Assembly: GCF_901000735.1 (NCBI RefSeq)
Contig: NC_081550.1
Coordinates: forward strand, 8,831,350 to 8,895,349
DNA: 64,000 bases
Reading direction: 5' to 3'
Source of the DNA: Corylus avellana
Taxonomy: Eukaryota; Streptophyta; Magnoliopsida; Fagales; Betulaceae
The notes under the pieces are model-generated. The model did not search any database, was not told where the DNA came from, and saw only the letters and a program-made list of their open reading frames with translations. This document shows positions 10,387-21,865 of the stretch, piece after piece (within the stretch, counting starts at the first letter, position 1; the number at the start of each line of letters is the position of its first letter). A program made the translations under genes and the position numbers.

Positions 10387-12535
10387 TTATGGGAGTTTAC
10401 TTTTAGGTTCTCTAATAGGCTGTTTGGCTGCATGTTTAGCATATAACACAAATACCACGACCAAAAGTGCCGCCACAATTAAGTTGACCAATTTCTTCGG
10501 CTTCTTCAGCTCCATCGCCAAACTATAAACCCATTGCGTATAACCCTCTTGCTCATCATTTTCAGTTATTGGTCGTTTCTCCTTCTTCCCTGCATCCCCA
10601 TGAGTTTTCTGCTCCTCACTTGCGCCTGCAACTTTTCCGGCTTTCTCCGACGAACGGATCGTTTCTTTCTCTGCTTCCGGTGATGATGTGCTCTGCTTCT
10701 TATTTGCATGGTCGCTTGGTAATTCCTTCTCCATCTCCGGTACCGGCGTCTTTCGGGAATCCTTCTTCGCCTCGCTAATTTCGTTACCTTTTGCTTGTGC
10801 GGTGGTTTTCCCCTCTGTTTGTTTATCCGCATTGGCCGGCAACTTTGAAGAAACTTGTTGAGCAGCCTGCTCTTGAGCACTCTTCTGGGTAGGTAGTGGC
10901 TGGTCACTTTTCGGCATTTGTTGAGGCCTCGGAGCTTCCGCAGGTGGTTGTTGAGCACTCTTCTGGGTCGGTCGTGGCTGGTCGCTTTTGGGCATTTGTT
11001 GAGGCCTCGGAGCCTCCGCAGGTGGTTGTTGAGCACTCTTCAGAATCGGTCGTGGCTGATCACTTTTGGGCTTAGCTTCCCCAGCTGGTTTTGCCTGTTT
11101 AAATATAAATTAAATCATTAAATGACATGAAATATACTTGGGTTTTTTTAAACAATGATGTGATAGTTTATGCTTAGGACTTGTTTGGAATTGTGTTTGA
11201 TAAAAAATTTGAAAAGTATTTTTTTTTTTTACTCTAAAAATGATCAAAATGCACTTTTAGAATAAAGTAATGATTTAGGGCCTGTTTATGTGTGCATTTG
11301 AGGGGTTACATTTAACACTTGAAAAAGTTGTTTGAAGAAAAAAGTACTATATAAAAGCACTTTTAATGGTCAAAAAACTCAAAAATAGTCAAAACGCACT
11401 TATAGCAAAATCTTAAAAATGAAGCTTTTATCAAAAAATGCTTTTGATTTAAAAACTCTATCTCTCAAACATGCTCTTAACATGGTATCAAGGCAGAGAT
11501 TCTGAGTTCGAACCATGTTTCTGTCAATCATATCGCATTTCAATTAAATATTTCTAAATGTATGAAAAAGTATTAAATAAATTAAATTATTTAGATAAGT
11601 GATGATTTAACATTGCCTGCTCCTGTAATCTTGTCAGCGTGATCACTTTAGGGTGTTTGATGTAAAGCATGCCGCTTTCATACTTTGCAGTGATTGAATT
11701 AGTGTCGATATTTGACGCGATGGGGAATTCCTTTTGGAAACGCCGCCATTTGTTGTTATCAAGCAAGCGTTCGCCGGAGACCCTCAGGATACGAGTTGAG
11801 GTCCCGGCCTGAACCTTTATTTGTTCCCTTTTAAAACCTGCATATTCAAGAGATGGTTATGTTAATAAGGCATATATCATGTAATTAATCTCGAATTTTT
11901 TTTCTTTTCCTGTTTTCTATTCTACTAGAATCCTATATCTTAATTAATCCTCTCGGTAAACTTTTTCCTTTCCTCAATATCTAGTTTTTGGTTAATTACT
12001 TTTATCATTTAGGGTGTGCTCGACATTGTTATTTTATAAACAAAAAGTGTGTTTTTAAACTAAATCGCAGAAAATTAATTGTTTGGAATTGCATGTTTTT
12101 ATGCGTTTTCAAATCGCATGTAAGAAGGTGATTTTTTTGAAAACGTAAAATTTTAAAGGTCAAACTGTGATTTTTCTAAATGCTTAATTACGTTTTTAAA
12201 ATCACTTTTTTCAAATCGTTATTTTTAAAATCGCAAATCCAAACAAATTGTTAAAAACCTCATTAATATAATCTCAATAAGTTAAACGCATAAACCTAAA
12301 CAAATATAATGAACCATAAACATACTCAACTGCATATTTAGCTAAAATATTAAATCTGAAAACTCAAATTCGACTCATAACAGATATAGATTAAAAAAAA
12401 AAAAAAAAAGGAAAAAAGAAACAGACCTGGCAGAACAAGGATTAGAGTGTCATGATCTTGCTCTCTTGCCCACTCCGTTGAAGGATCAATATCCTCATAA
12501 ACACGATTAGCAGGAACTTGTTGCTTGGTATCCAT
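10387..12535 (-). CDS. RTM2-like HSP20-domain membrane-anchored protein (copy 1)
   Basis: Three exons are inferred on the minus strand: 12535-12427, 11837-11617 and 11094-10387, giving about 345 residues. Residues about 12-100 form a small-heat-shock (alpha-crystallin-like) domain ending in SGMLYIKHPK. A Pro/Gln-rich part has three 26-residue repeats (AEAPRPQQMPKSDQP core), followed by a Lys/Glu-rich linker. A single membrane helix (about 312-328, LVNLIVAALLVVVFVLY) and a short basic tail end the protein. The layout matches RESTRICTED TEV MOVEMENT 2-type proteins, which in Arabidopsis act in phloem against long-distance potyvirus movement. Intron 1 is GT-AG. Intron 2 has donor GCAATG, whereas the second gene copy has GTAAGG. 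If it is not spliced, translation stops 9 codons later, giving a soluble HSP20-only form. Confidence 0.8.
11478..11550. repeat. tRNA-like short repeat in intron 2
   Basis: AACATGGTATCAAGGCAGAG followed by GAGTTCGAACC resembles a tRNA-derived internal promoter (a B-box-like GTTCGAACC). The rest does not fold as a tRNA gene. It is probably an old SINE-type remnant and recurs at about 63000 in the duplicate. Confidence 0.35.
12013..12246. mobile_element. MITE-like repeat in intron 1
   Basis: The arms are related when inverted: the left has ACATTGTTATTTTATAAAC and the right, reverse-complemented, has TTTGCGATTTTAAAAATA. The interior is rich in AAATCGC and GCGATTT words. It is intronic, non-coding and present in both gene copies. 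Similar words occur at 13620-13862. Confidence 0.4.
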
Positions 12536-12637
12536 GATCTAAATAAATATATGTTTATTTTTTTCTTTCGGTTAAATATTTGTTGCTGTTCTTTCTCTGT
12601 TGTTCTGATGCAGATGAAAGCTCAGGTTATACGTTGG

Positions 12638-12651
12638 TTTTATATATAAAC
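12638..12651 (-). promoter_or_regulatory. Candidate TATA box of the RTM2-like gene
   Basis: On the minus strand TTTATATATAAA lies about 105 bp upstream of the ATG at 12535, a normal plant TATA position for a short 5' leader. No other element is claimed. Confidence 0.45.
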
Positions 12652-12897
12652 ACACGCAAGGAAGGGAAGATTGATTTGTGGTTGGAAGAGAATCAATCTT
12701 TTGGTGTTTTCTTTGGATATAATTATTCCTTTTCTTTTCTTTTTTATTTGTGTTTTGACCCTTTCGGTTGTTTAAGAATTCAGAGATCCCTTGCCCTGGC
12801 TCACGTAGAAGTGTTGGAGTGATAGTGTGGGTGAGTATTGAGACATCTGACGCACAATAGTGATTAGTTGTTTTGAAATAAATTAACGTATTATTTA

Positions 12898-13010
12898 CTC
12901 TCATAATTCTCATACATTACATATTGATTATGTTATTCTCATAATTCTCATACGTTACATATTGATTATGTAACTCTCATAATTCTCATAGGTTACATAT
13001 TGATTATGTA
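12898..13010. repeat. Three-copy 38-bp minisatellite
   Basis: Three consecutive units (12898-12935, 12936-12973, 12974-13010) share CTCATAATTCTCATA and TTACATATTGATTATGTA, with one or two changes per unit. Confidence 0.8.
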
Positions 13011-13299
13011 CGTATTATATTATTGGCATCATAGAACTATAAATATGTCATTTTATTGTACAATTTTTGTCAACTAAAGAAAATATATGTAGCTAAAAAA
13101 AGGCTTTGACGTATGTATATAGGCCATAGGCCGATCACCTTAATGAGTGTAGCATTTCCTTTTAATTTATATTCTAACACTCTCCACACGTGTGGGTTCA
13201 AACTCTCCCATTTAGTAAGTGATACCTAAAATTTTAATAAAATAGGAGGTGAATTACGAAGACAGGGTTCAAACTCATTACCGCATAAACTTTATAGGA

Positions 13300-13460
13300 T
13301 AAGTGGTTATTTAACATGTTATCAAAAGAAAAGGTCTCAAGTCCGAACTTTATCTCCATCATTCACCTTTCATTTTAATTAAATATTTCACGTGCGGGGC
13401 TCATTTATTGAGGTAAAATTTGATTCTACATGTGAGAGAGTATTAGAATATTAATTAAAA
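13300..13460. repeat. Degenerate short interspersed repeat
   Basis: AACATGTTATCAAAAG, GGTCTCAAGTCCGAAC, AATTAAATATTTCACGTG and GTGAGAGAGTATTAGAATA occur in this order. This is the pattern of a common plant dispersed repeat with tRNA-like boxes. It is degenerate and no function is assigned. The rest of 13011-13511 shows no gene. Confidence 0.35.
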
Positions 13461-13511
13461 TAATGTAATTGACCTTTTTTTTTTATAAATTGCTTATCCA
13501 TCCTTTTTCAG

Positions 13512-15458
13512 GAAGACTCTGGCCTGTACAAGAATCTGCTACAGGAGTTAGCTCAGCACGTAAGTCAATTGATTCTTTTTTAATAATATCTATGGCACAA
13601 GGAAGGTCCTTTGACTTAGAGGGCGTTTGGCACTGCAATTTCAGAGACAAATGTATTATTTGGAAGTCCCTTTTTTTTTAAAAAAATAAAAATAAAAAAT
13701 TACAATTCGAAAATGAAAAAAATCAGTTTTTCAAATTGCATGCAATGCAAGGAAATTTGTTTTTAAAAACACAGGATTTTATTGGACGTTTAACTGAGTT
13801 TTTCAAATTGCACGTTTGAAAATCAATATTTTTAAATCGCACTTTTGAAATCTCAAACACAATTGCAAGAAGAGCAAGCAGAAATAGAATTAATTTGTTC
13901 TCTTCTGGACATAGATTTGACTCTAATATGTATATTTGTTATCCATCTACCATGTCTAGAAATAAAATCATTTTAGAGAATTGTTGAAACTGTGGAAAAA
14001 AAGAAAGCTATATATATATATATATAGGTTTGCGCTTAGATGCTTTTTGATGTATGACGTTTTATCAAATCACTCCCGAAAGGTTCATAAGTTATCAATT
14101 TACTCCCTAAGATTACAACCCTTACCAAATATATATTTTTGTCCTACTTCTCTTCAATTTTGAACGGTGCTTTCATGTCATACCCAATTAGAAGACAACA
14201 TGTGTCCCATTTGATAAAATTATATAAAGACAAATAGGAAAAAAAAAATTGGCTTCTTTTTATTTATTTATTGATTTTATTTGTATTTTTCTTTTTTATA
14301 TTTATATTTCCAACTTTGTTTTATTCTTTTTGTTTTATTTAAAGTCCATGATGGTGCTTTGACAATGTTGGTTTCCTGTTCAGGTAGATGGAGTGGGAGT
14401 GCAGCCGAGGTTACTTCTCCTAATCTTGTGGAATTACAGCACAACCTTGAACATGAGTTTGAGTTGCTTCCATCTCCGACCATTGAGTATGAGGAACCTG
14501 CTAAAGAAAGCACAGGTAACATATTCACCCAATGCCTAATACATTTTTCAGAAAAATCAAATTCAATCCCTAAGTTTTCACGTGATTTCAATTTAGTTCC
14601 TTTGGTTTAAAATAGATCCCTTCGTCAACCTATCGTCCAATTAACTAACGGTATGCCACGTCAGACTAGTCATATAATGACACATGACTCAATTACTTAA
14701 AACTATAAATACGTTATAATTAAGAGTTTTAAACTTTTTTTATTTAGAATATATTTAAAATTTAATGTAATTGTGTCACATGGCACGTACAGTTAGCACG
14801 TGACATGTCAAACAAGAGCTACATGGCATTAATTGATTAGTTTGACTTAACATACCATTAGTAATTGAGGGACCTATTTGAAGTCGAAAGAAAACTTTAT
14901 GGACATAATTGTTGAAATTAAAAGCGTACGTATTAAATTAAAATCGCAAGAAAATCTAAGGACTAAATTTGATTTTTTTTTTTTTTGGTCCTACATTTTA
15001 TTGTAAGAATATTTAAGCATTTCTTACATAGTTTTTAAAACTTTTACAAGCTGCATGCATTAGCCAAAATGCTGATGATTGAGTACACTTTTGGCTCATG
15101 TCTCCAGTGGATGAAGTTCAAGAAGTGGGTTTGAAGGAAACATTATTGGAAGTAGACACCAAGGATTCTAGCTCAGCTCCTGCAGAGCTACAAAAGGAGG
15201 AGGAGATTGAGAGTAATGAGAAATCATTTTCTGGTTCCAAACAAGGACAATTGATGGCTTCTCCTACATTGACGCAAGCCAAAGTTTCTGCTCTCCCCAT
15301 TTCAGGCCCAAAAATAGGAACAAGGAGTTACTTGCTATGCAACAGGGTAAGGGTGTATTCAAGCTTCCCAGATATTGCATTCCCCAAGGGCATTATAGTG
15401 CTGCCAATAAGTGAAAACAAGTGGGTGGCTGTAAGCTTAGAGTTCCCAAATGAGGAAG
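13512..15458 (+). CDS. Unrecognised host gene, three internal exons (partial)
   Basis: Three exon-like blocks with good splice sites lie in one direction. Exon A is 13512-13559 (after CTTTTTCAG, donor GTAAGT). Exon B is 14384-14515 (after CTGTTCAG, donor GTAACA). Exon C is 15108-15458 (after TGTCTCCAG, donor GTAAAT). All are phase 1 on both sides (48, 132 and 351 nt), so they splice without a frame break. The product is acidic and Ser/Glu-rich in exons B and C, then has a hydrophobic stretch (RSYLLCNRVRVYSSFPDIAF, then IIVLPISENKWVAVSL) that could be a beta-rich domain. I do not recognise the family. No first or last exon was found; a MULE-like insertion begins 246 bp after exon C. It may be a truncated gene or a gene whose end lies beyond the insertions. 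Confidence 0.5.
13620..13862. mobile_element. MITE-like repeat between exons A and B
   Basis: GGCGTTTGGCACTGCAATTT at the left resembles the reverse complement of the right end (GTGTTTGAGATTTC, then AAGTGCGATTT). The inside has AAATTGCA and AAATCGCA words like the repeat at 12013-12246. A (TA)n tract follows at about 14010-14027. Confidence 0.4.
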
Positions 15459-15703
15459 GTAAATGACTCAGAAGGCTTATTATGGTCTTTTGATAGGGTC
15501 TACTTTAACTGAGAAGGCTTATTATGGTTAAATTGTATTGCTCATATTAATTATACTTTATTATATTTAATGCTGCTTTCTTGTACCCCAAAATACCATC
15601 AAACATGGCTGCTATTGAACGACATTATGGTAAAAGGTACTCTCAAATATTCATATCATCTTTACTAATTTTCTGATATGAATTATCAATTGCATTTTGT
15701 AAA

Positions 15704-16510
15704 GCGTTAAATACCTAATACTCTCTTAGAGTTTCATTTCTTTATTTTTTCTCCATTAGGGTTTAATTTTTATCATATGCGGTATATGTGGTTTTGATAA
15801 AGACCAAATTGGTCCTTCCATCCATTGACTGTTAGTTGACTTAATGAAAGTCCACTTTACTGACATGTGAATCAATTAAAATTCGACACTTGGCATTAGT
15901 GGTCACGTCATCAGTGATGATATGGCCACCTAATTTAAATTTTTTATTTCAAAAAAGAAATTAAAAAAAAATATTTTTTCAAAAAAATAAAAAAGAAAAA
16001 AAAAAATTGAGCCAACCCCTTGGCCATTTGGGGGTGTATTAGCCATGAGGCCACCCCCAAGGTGCCAAGGGGGTGGCCGAAACCACCCCCAATACCATTG
16101 GGCGTGGTTTCGGCCACCCCCTTGCTCCATGGGGATGGTAGAGCCACCCCCTTGGTGCCAAGGGGATGGCCAAAACCACCCCCTTGGCTCCTTGGCCACC
16201 CCAATTTGTTCCTTTTTATTTTTTATTTTTTTATTTTTTTATTTTCCGAAAAAATATATTTTTAAAATTTTTAATTTTTTTAAAATAAAAATTTAATTAG
16301 GTGATGACGTGGCCACTTATGCCAAGTGCCAAATTTTAATTGGTCCACATATCAGTGACGTGGATTTCCGTTAAGTCAACTAATGGTCAATGGACGGAAG
16401 GACTGATTTGATATTTATCAAAATCACAGGTACCTACTGTGATAAAAATCAAACCCTAAGGGGGAAAAATTAAAGAAATGAAACAATAAGAGATATTAGG
16501 TATGTAACCC
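15704..16510. mobile_element. MULE-like non-autonomous TIR element (copy B, complete)
   Basis: Terminal inverted repeats of about 200 bp are present: the left starts GCGTTAAATACCTAATA and the right, reversed, starts GGGTTACATACCTAATA. Both arms share GTTTCATTTC, CAAATTGGTCCTTCC-like and GTCACGTCATCA-type words. A direct 9-bp target duplication, TTTTGTAAA, flanks it (15695-15703 and 16511-16519). Long TIRs with a 9-bp duplication are the mark of Mutator-like elements. The GC-rich core (16020-16200) is made of GGGTGGCC/CCACCCCC words and encodes no transposase. Confidence 0.8.
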
Positions 16511-16708
16511 TTTTGTAAAATATCATGGTTTTTCTTGTTGGACCAGCATTTTACACAAGAACCCTTAGCATTTTACCATCAGTCTTAAACAATTTGAGGA
16601 TAATTTCCTAAATAGAAATCAAGTTAAAAAAATCCTAAAATGTGTGTTCACCACCATCTGCAAAATAAAATGTACACAATTACCTTTTGTAATTAACCAA
16701 TCCCACAA
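16511..16708. repeat. Flanking sequence shared with 587-788
   Basis: This is the same flank as after copy A, ending at AACCAATCCCACA. The viral sequence begins right after it. It marks the left junction between host DNA and the endogenous pararetrovirus. Confidence 0.6.
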
Positions 16709-17918
16709 ACCATTAACTAGATTAGGTATTAATGCTTCTATTTTATTATGTCTTCGTGATGCTCGATTTGTTGATTTTCAGACTAGTATTCTTGGTATGA
16801 TTCAATCTTCTTTGTTTAATGGTCCCATTCATTTTGATACTTTCCATAACTTAACTCTTGCTTTGAATGATATTCATATTCTTAAAGTTCTAACATTGAA
16901 TGTACTAACCTCTGGTTATGATATGGAAGAAGGTAGCAGACCTCTCGCTATCATCTACAGCATTTATTACAAATTGTTAAAAACCAATCTAACTCCTCAG
17001 GCTATTATTAAGAATTCTGGTAGTTCTACTGTTTTAATCCAAAGCTCTACTCAAGATGCTAATATACGAACTCCTAGAATGATTCGATGGGATGAAATCA
17101 ATCTTCCCAAGGAATGGCTCTTGGAGAATGTATCTAAGCCTGCTAGAGTAGTAAATGATACCAGTAATCTTGATTATATCCAGCAGTATTTAGATGGATC
17201 TGTAAAAATTAGTTTTTCTGATTTAAATCTTACTAACAGAATTGAACGACCTCTATTAATCAATGAAAGAAGAAATTCTTTTGCCGGCTCTACCACTTCT
17301 GAAGGTCTTAAACGAAGAGACCAAGACATTGACAAGCTTCTTACTCATCCTGATTTAAAACTCAAAGGGGTTTCTGATGATTCCCAAGTTTCTTCTGCTT
17401 TTCACACTGCTAAGCAAACCCCTCCTCCTACTCAAGCTGATGATGATGGAGGATCTCTATCCCCATCTGCTTCTGATTTTAATGCACCTCTCCCTCCTCC
17501 ACGTCAATTAAATGTCCTTAGCGCCCCTACTAAGGACTTCTTTTCCCAAATAGATTGGCCTGCTTTACAAAAGGATTTTTCTTCGAAAGAAAACCAAGCA
17601 CTACGACATTCTTACCGTCTGCGTTTTTTTGAAGAAGAAAGATCTATCATTAAAATTCAATGGACTGAAAAAATGATTGAAATTCAAAAGCATATTCTAT
17701 TTTTTGATTTTCTTCAAAATCACTACCCTAGCAATAATGTTTTAAATGTTGTTAAAAAATCTGTTGTCAAAGAAGATAAAACCACTGTTAAAGCTTCCCA
17801 TCCTCCTCTTGAAAATTTATTGATCAAAACTTATGGAACAGATACGACTGTTAAAGCATCCCCCTTCAAGGCTCCTGATCTTAATCCTGTTCATACTGAA
17901 ACGAAAAAAAATTATTGA
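16709..17918 (+). pseudogene. EPRV ORF1 5' part: movement protein (N-truncated) and linker
   Basis: The open frame entering from host flank becomes viral at 16709. The first 120 codons match a 30K-superfamily movement protein: LRDARF, then QSSLFNGPIHFD, then the EGSRPLAI region. These proteins dilate plasmodesmata for virus spread. A linker rich in Pro, Ser and charged residues follows. The start of the gene is missing. The frame ends at a TGA (17916-17918) just after an A8 run near 17905-17912, where the downstream frame is displaced by one register. Confidence 0.75.
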
Positions 17919-19262
17919 ACAAAATAATTTTGTGAACCAATCTCTTCATACTATTGGCCAACAATTAGATAGCATTGAAGATAAAATTGATTTTCCCATT
18001 TCTTCCAGTTGTAAAATTGAAAAACCAATCATTTCACTTCCTGAAGAAAGGAGAAATCTTGGATTGAAAACCTCCAATCAGAAAAATATTGATAAAATAG
18101 ACAAAATGTTAAAAGACTTAAAGACTCATCAAGCTTTAGGCTTAGGACAAGCTTGTGTTGTCCAAAAGGTCAATTACACTTCTGATTCCGATTTCGATTA
18201 TGAATATTCCCAATTTCCTTCTGATTTCAACATCAATATGATTGAAGAAAATCTTGAACCAAAACTCCAAAGAATTTTTGATAACACCAAACCCACCAGT
18301 TTAACAAAAAATTGGTATTCAAAACCCACTCCTCCTGATTTACAATTCGAAGAAAGATTTTTTCAATCTCAGTTTTCTGTTTCTGCTGATAAACTTTATG
18401 AATGGAATATTGATGGCCTGTCTGAACAAGAAATATTGAATAAAATGAATCACATGTCTATGGTTGCCAATGCTTATGTTACTAATCATAATTTAAGCCA
18501 ATCAGAAATTGTTGATTTGCTTTCTACTGGTTTCTTTGGAACTCTTCGGAATTGGTGGGATTAACACCTTACTGAAGAATCTCGAGAAATAATTAGAAAA
18601 GCTGTCAAGAAAGATGAAGATGGCTTACCCATTTTTGATGAGCAACGTGGCACCGGTGAACCGGATAGCGTTAACACACTGATTTACACTATCATTAAAC
18701 ATTTTATTGGAACACCTTCTAACATTACTTCTCGCATATTTGATTTTTTGAATAATCTTCGTTGTCCTACTATGTCTGATTATAGATGGTATCAAGATGT
18801 TTTTCTTTCCCGTGTTATGGTTAGATCTGATAGTCAAAAACCCTATTGGAAAGAAAAATTTATTGATGGATTACCTTCATTATTTGCTCACAAAGTTAAA
18901 GATGAACTTATTAACTCAAACACTGGATTAATTGAATATGAAAAATTAACTTATGGTGATTTGTTTTCTACTGTTAAAAAACTTGGTATAAAAATGTGCA
19001 TTGATAAGAAAATGATAAGACAACAATTAAAAAATAAAAAGAAAGAAACCTGACAAAGAAAAATAGAAAGAAACCTGACAAAGTTTTCAAGAAAAAACCT
19101 GCTCCATATTACAATAGTTACAAGAAGAGAAAATTTAATAAACCATTCAAAAAATTTTCAACACCTAACAAACCCAAAAAGAATAATTCAAAATTTGAAA
19201 AATATTTTTCCAAAGGAAAATGCTTTAATTGCGGAAAATCAGGACATTTTGCTGATAAATGC
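17913..19262 (+). pseudogene. EPRV ORF1 middle part: coat protein and zinc finger
   Basis: The block continues in a shifted frame to an in-frame TAA at 18562-18564, reopens in the same frame to a TGA at 19051-19053, then shifts again. The part around 18850-19010 (FIDGLP, LTYGDL, MCIDKK) is typical of caulimovirid coat proteins. It is followed by a Lys-rich stretch and the CCHC knuckle. A 27-nt local duplication near 19040-19075 accompanies the frameshift before the knuckle. The coat protein would package the viral DNA; this copy is defective. Confidence 0.75.
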
Positions 19263-21858
19263 CCCGAACCACCCAAAAAAATTGAAAAAAGAAATTAATG
19301 CTTTAAAAATTGATGACAATGAAAGAGAAAATCTTTTTAGAATTTTACAATCAACAAATTCTTCTGATTCTTCTGATTGTGAGCTTTCAACTACTTCAAG
19401 TGACTCTGATCATCATTCTGCCAGTGAATACTCTGCTAATGATTTCAAAATTGGCTATAATGATTCTTGCTGCAAAAATATTAAAACCTGCAATGTCCTC
19501 ACTAAAAATGAAGAACAAGAAAATCTGTTAATAACATTGATTTCGAAAATTGAAAATCCTGAATTAAAAGAAGACTACCTTAAAAAACTCAAGAACACAA
19601 TGATTAAAAACACTAGTAAACCTAACAATACAAAAATTTCTCTTGATAAAACTTTGGAACGATTTTCTAAGACCAAAGAAATTACTATCTCAGATTTGCA
19701 GCATGAGATTAGTAATATCAAAAAAGAAATTTCAGATTTGAAAACTGACCTCTGTACTATCAAAACTGATAATGATGCTTTAAAACAACAACTGCTAATG
19801 ATAAAAATCCAAAAATGTTTTCAAGATCACAATTATGATAATGAAAATAATGAACCCGAGCATTCTGATGAAGAGGAATCCACCAATGTAGTGATTTCTG
19901 AAAATGACAATAGAATCAAAATTATTAGCCTCATTACCAAAGTTGTTCCTCCCAAATGGTATTCTAAAGTTCATATTGTCATTGCTCCGGATTATACTTT
20001 TGATACTATTGCATTGATTGATTCTGGTGCAGATTTAAATTGTATTCAAGAAGGAAAAATACCCAGTAAATATTTTGAAAAATCCATTGAAAGATTAAAT
20101 ACTGCCAGTGGCAATCGTATGCAAATCAATTATGAATTAAACAAAATACATGTTTGCCAAGGTGATATTTGTTTTGAAACCAATGTTGTTCTTGTTAAAA
20201 ATATGGGTGAAAAAGTCATTCTTGGCATACCTTTCATCTGTATGCTTTATCCTTTCTCTGTTGATGAAACGGGTGTTTCAACTGTTAAATTGGGTATTGA
20301 AATAAAATTTTATTTTGCTAACAAATTCGAAATTGATATTGGTCATTTTAACATTATCACTGCTAAAACTAAGCATTTAAATTTTTTAAAGCAAGAAATT
20401 AAACACAAAAAGATTGTTGAACAAATTTATGGTAAACTGTTACAATCCAAAATTGTCTCCTTTAATAATCGTATCATTGACCTTGTTTGCTCTGATCTTC
20501 CTACTGCTTTTTGGCACAGGAAGAAACATATTGTTTCTTTACCCTATATTAAAAATTTTTCTGAAAACAAAATTCCCACTAAAGCTCGACCCATTCAAAT
20601 GAATGCTGAAACTTTAGATTTTTGCCAAAAAGAAATTGCTGAGTTGCTTGCCAAAGTCGTCATTCATAAAAGTAAATCTCCTTGGTCTTGTGCTGCCTTT
20701 TATGTTATGAAAAATGCTGAAGTAGAAAGAGGAACCCCTAGACTTGTAATAAATTACAAACCACTCAATGATGTATTAGAATGGATCAGATACCCTATTC
20801 CAAATAGGAAAGATTTGATTAGTCGTATCAGTGAAGCCATAGTTTTTTCTATGTTCGATATGAAGTCAGGATTTTGGCAAATCCAAATTGAAGATAAGGA
20901 TAGATATAAGACTGCTTTCACTACCCCTTTTGGGCACTATGAGTGGAATGTTATGTCTTTTGGTATTAAGAATGCCCCCAGTGAATTCCAAAACATTATG
21001 AATGATATCTTTAATCCTTTCAGTCATTTTACTATCGTTTACATTGATGATGTTTTAATTTTTTCCAAATCTATTGATGAACACTGGAAACATTTGAATT
21101 CGTTTCTAGAAACAGTTAAATACAATGGACTTGTTGTCTCTGCCAAAAAGATTAAACTTTTCCAAACCAAGATTAGATTCCTTGGTTTTGACATTTCTGA
21201 AGGACTAATAAGACCTATTGATAGAGCTATCCAATTTGCTGACAAATTTCCTGATGTTATCATTGACAAAAACTAGCTTCAAAGATTCTTAGGTTCTTTG
21301 AATTATATTGCAGATTTCTACAAAGATCTAAGACAACATTGTAAACCCTTGTTTGACCATTTGTTGAACAATCCTCCCCCTTGGACTGATATTCATACTT
21401 CTCTTGTCAAAGAGATCAAAGCTCATGTCAAGATCTTAGCTTGTCTAGGGATTCCTTCAGACAATGCTTTCAAAATCGTTGAAACTGATGCTTCTGAAAT
21501 TGGCTTCGGAGGTATTCTGAAACAAATTGTTTCTCCAGGATCTCTTGAACAAATTGTTTGATTCCATTATGGATCTTGGAATAAAGCTCAGATCAATTAT
21601 AGTACTATTAAGAAAGAAATTCTTTTTGTAGTTTTATGAATTACTAAATTTCAGTCTAATTTACTAAATCAAAAGCTTTTACTACGCATTGATTGTAAAT
21701 CTGCTAAATATATACTGCAAAAAGATGTTGAAAATATTGCATCAAAACAAATTTTTGCCAGGTGGCAAGCCCTTTTAAGTGTTTTTGATTTTGATATTGA
21801 ATACATTAAAGGTTCCAATAATTCAATTCCAGACTTTCTCACTCGTGAATTTTTGTAG
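19195..21858 (+). pseudogene. EPRV ORF1 3' part: protease, reverse transcriptase, RNase H
   Basis: A long open segment runs to a TAG at 21274. It has a coiled-coil-like Lys/Glu region, an aspartic protease with LIDSGADLN near 20017, and a complete RT with SMFDMKSGFWQ and the catalytic YIDDVLIF near 21042. RNase H sequence continues in the same frame (ETDASEIGFGG near 21481) through further in-frame stops at 21559 and 21637, to the natural-looking end TAG at 21856-21858. RT and RNase H copy the pregenomic RNA into DNA. Three nonsense codons break RNase H while the RT core itself is uninterrupted. Confidence 0.85.
19221..19262 (+). other. CCHC zinc knuckle of EPRV coat protein
   Basis: The sequence encodes CFNCGKSGHFADKC, a CX2CX4HX4C knuckle conserved at the C-terminus of caulimovirid coat proteins and involved in nucleic acid binding. 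It is in a different frame from both neighbouring open segments; the local frame stops at 19296. Confidence 0.85.
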
Positions 21859-21865
21859 TGCCACA

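Larger units (their letters stand above)
10054..12560. repeat. Segmental duplication, copy 1 (partner 61573-64000)
   Basis: From TAGGCGAGA at 10054 the sequence aligns with 61573 onward at an offset of 51,519. It covers the LINE remnant, the whole RTM2-like gene with its introns, and intronic repeats. The partner runs off the window end, so the full length is unknown. Differences are scattered substitutions and small indels. Confidence 0.85.

Noticed and set aside
11478..11550. Possible tRNA gene in intron 2 of the RTM2-like gene
   Set aside because: Only a B-box-like stretch and a Met-primer-like word are present; no cloverleaf can be formed. Kept only as a SINE-like remnant.
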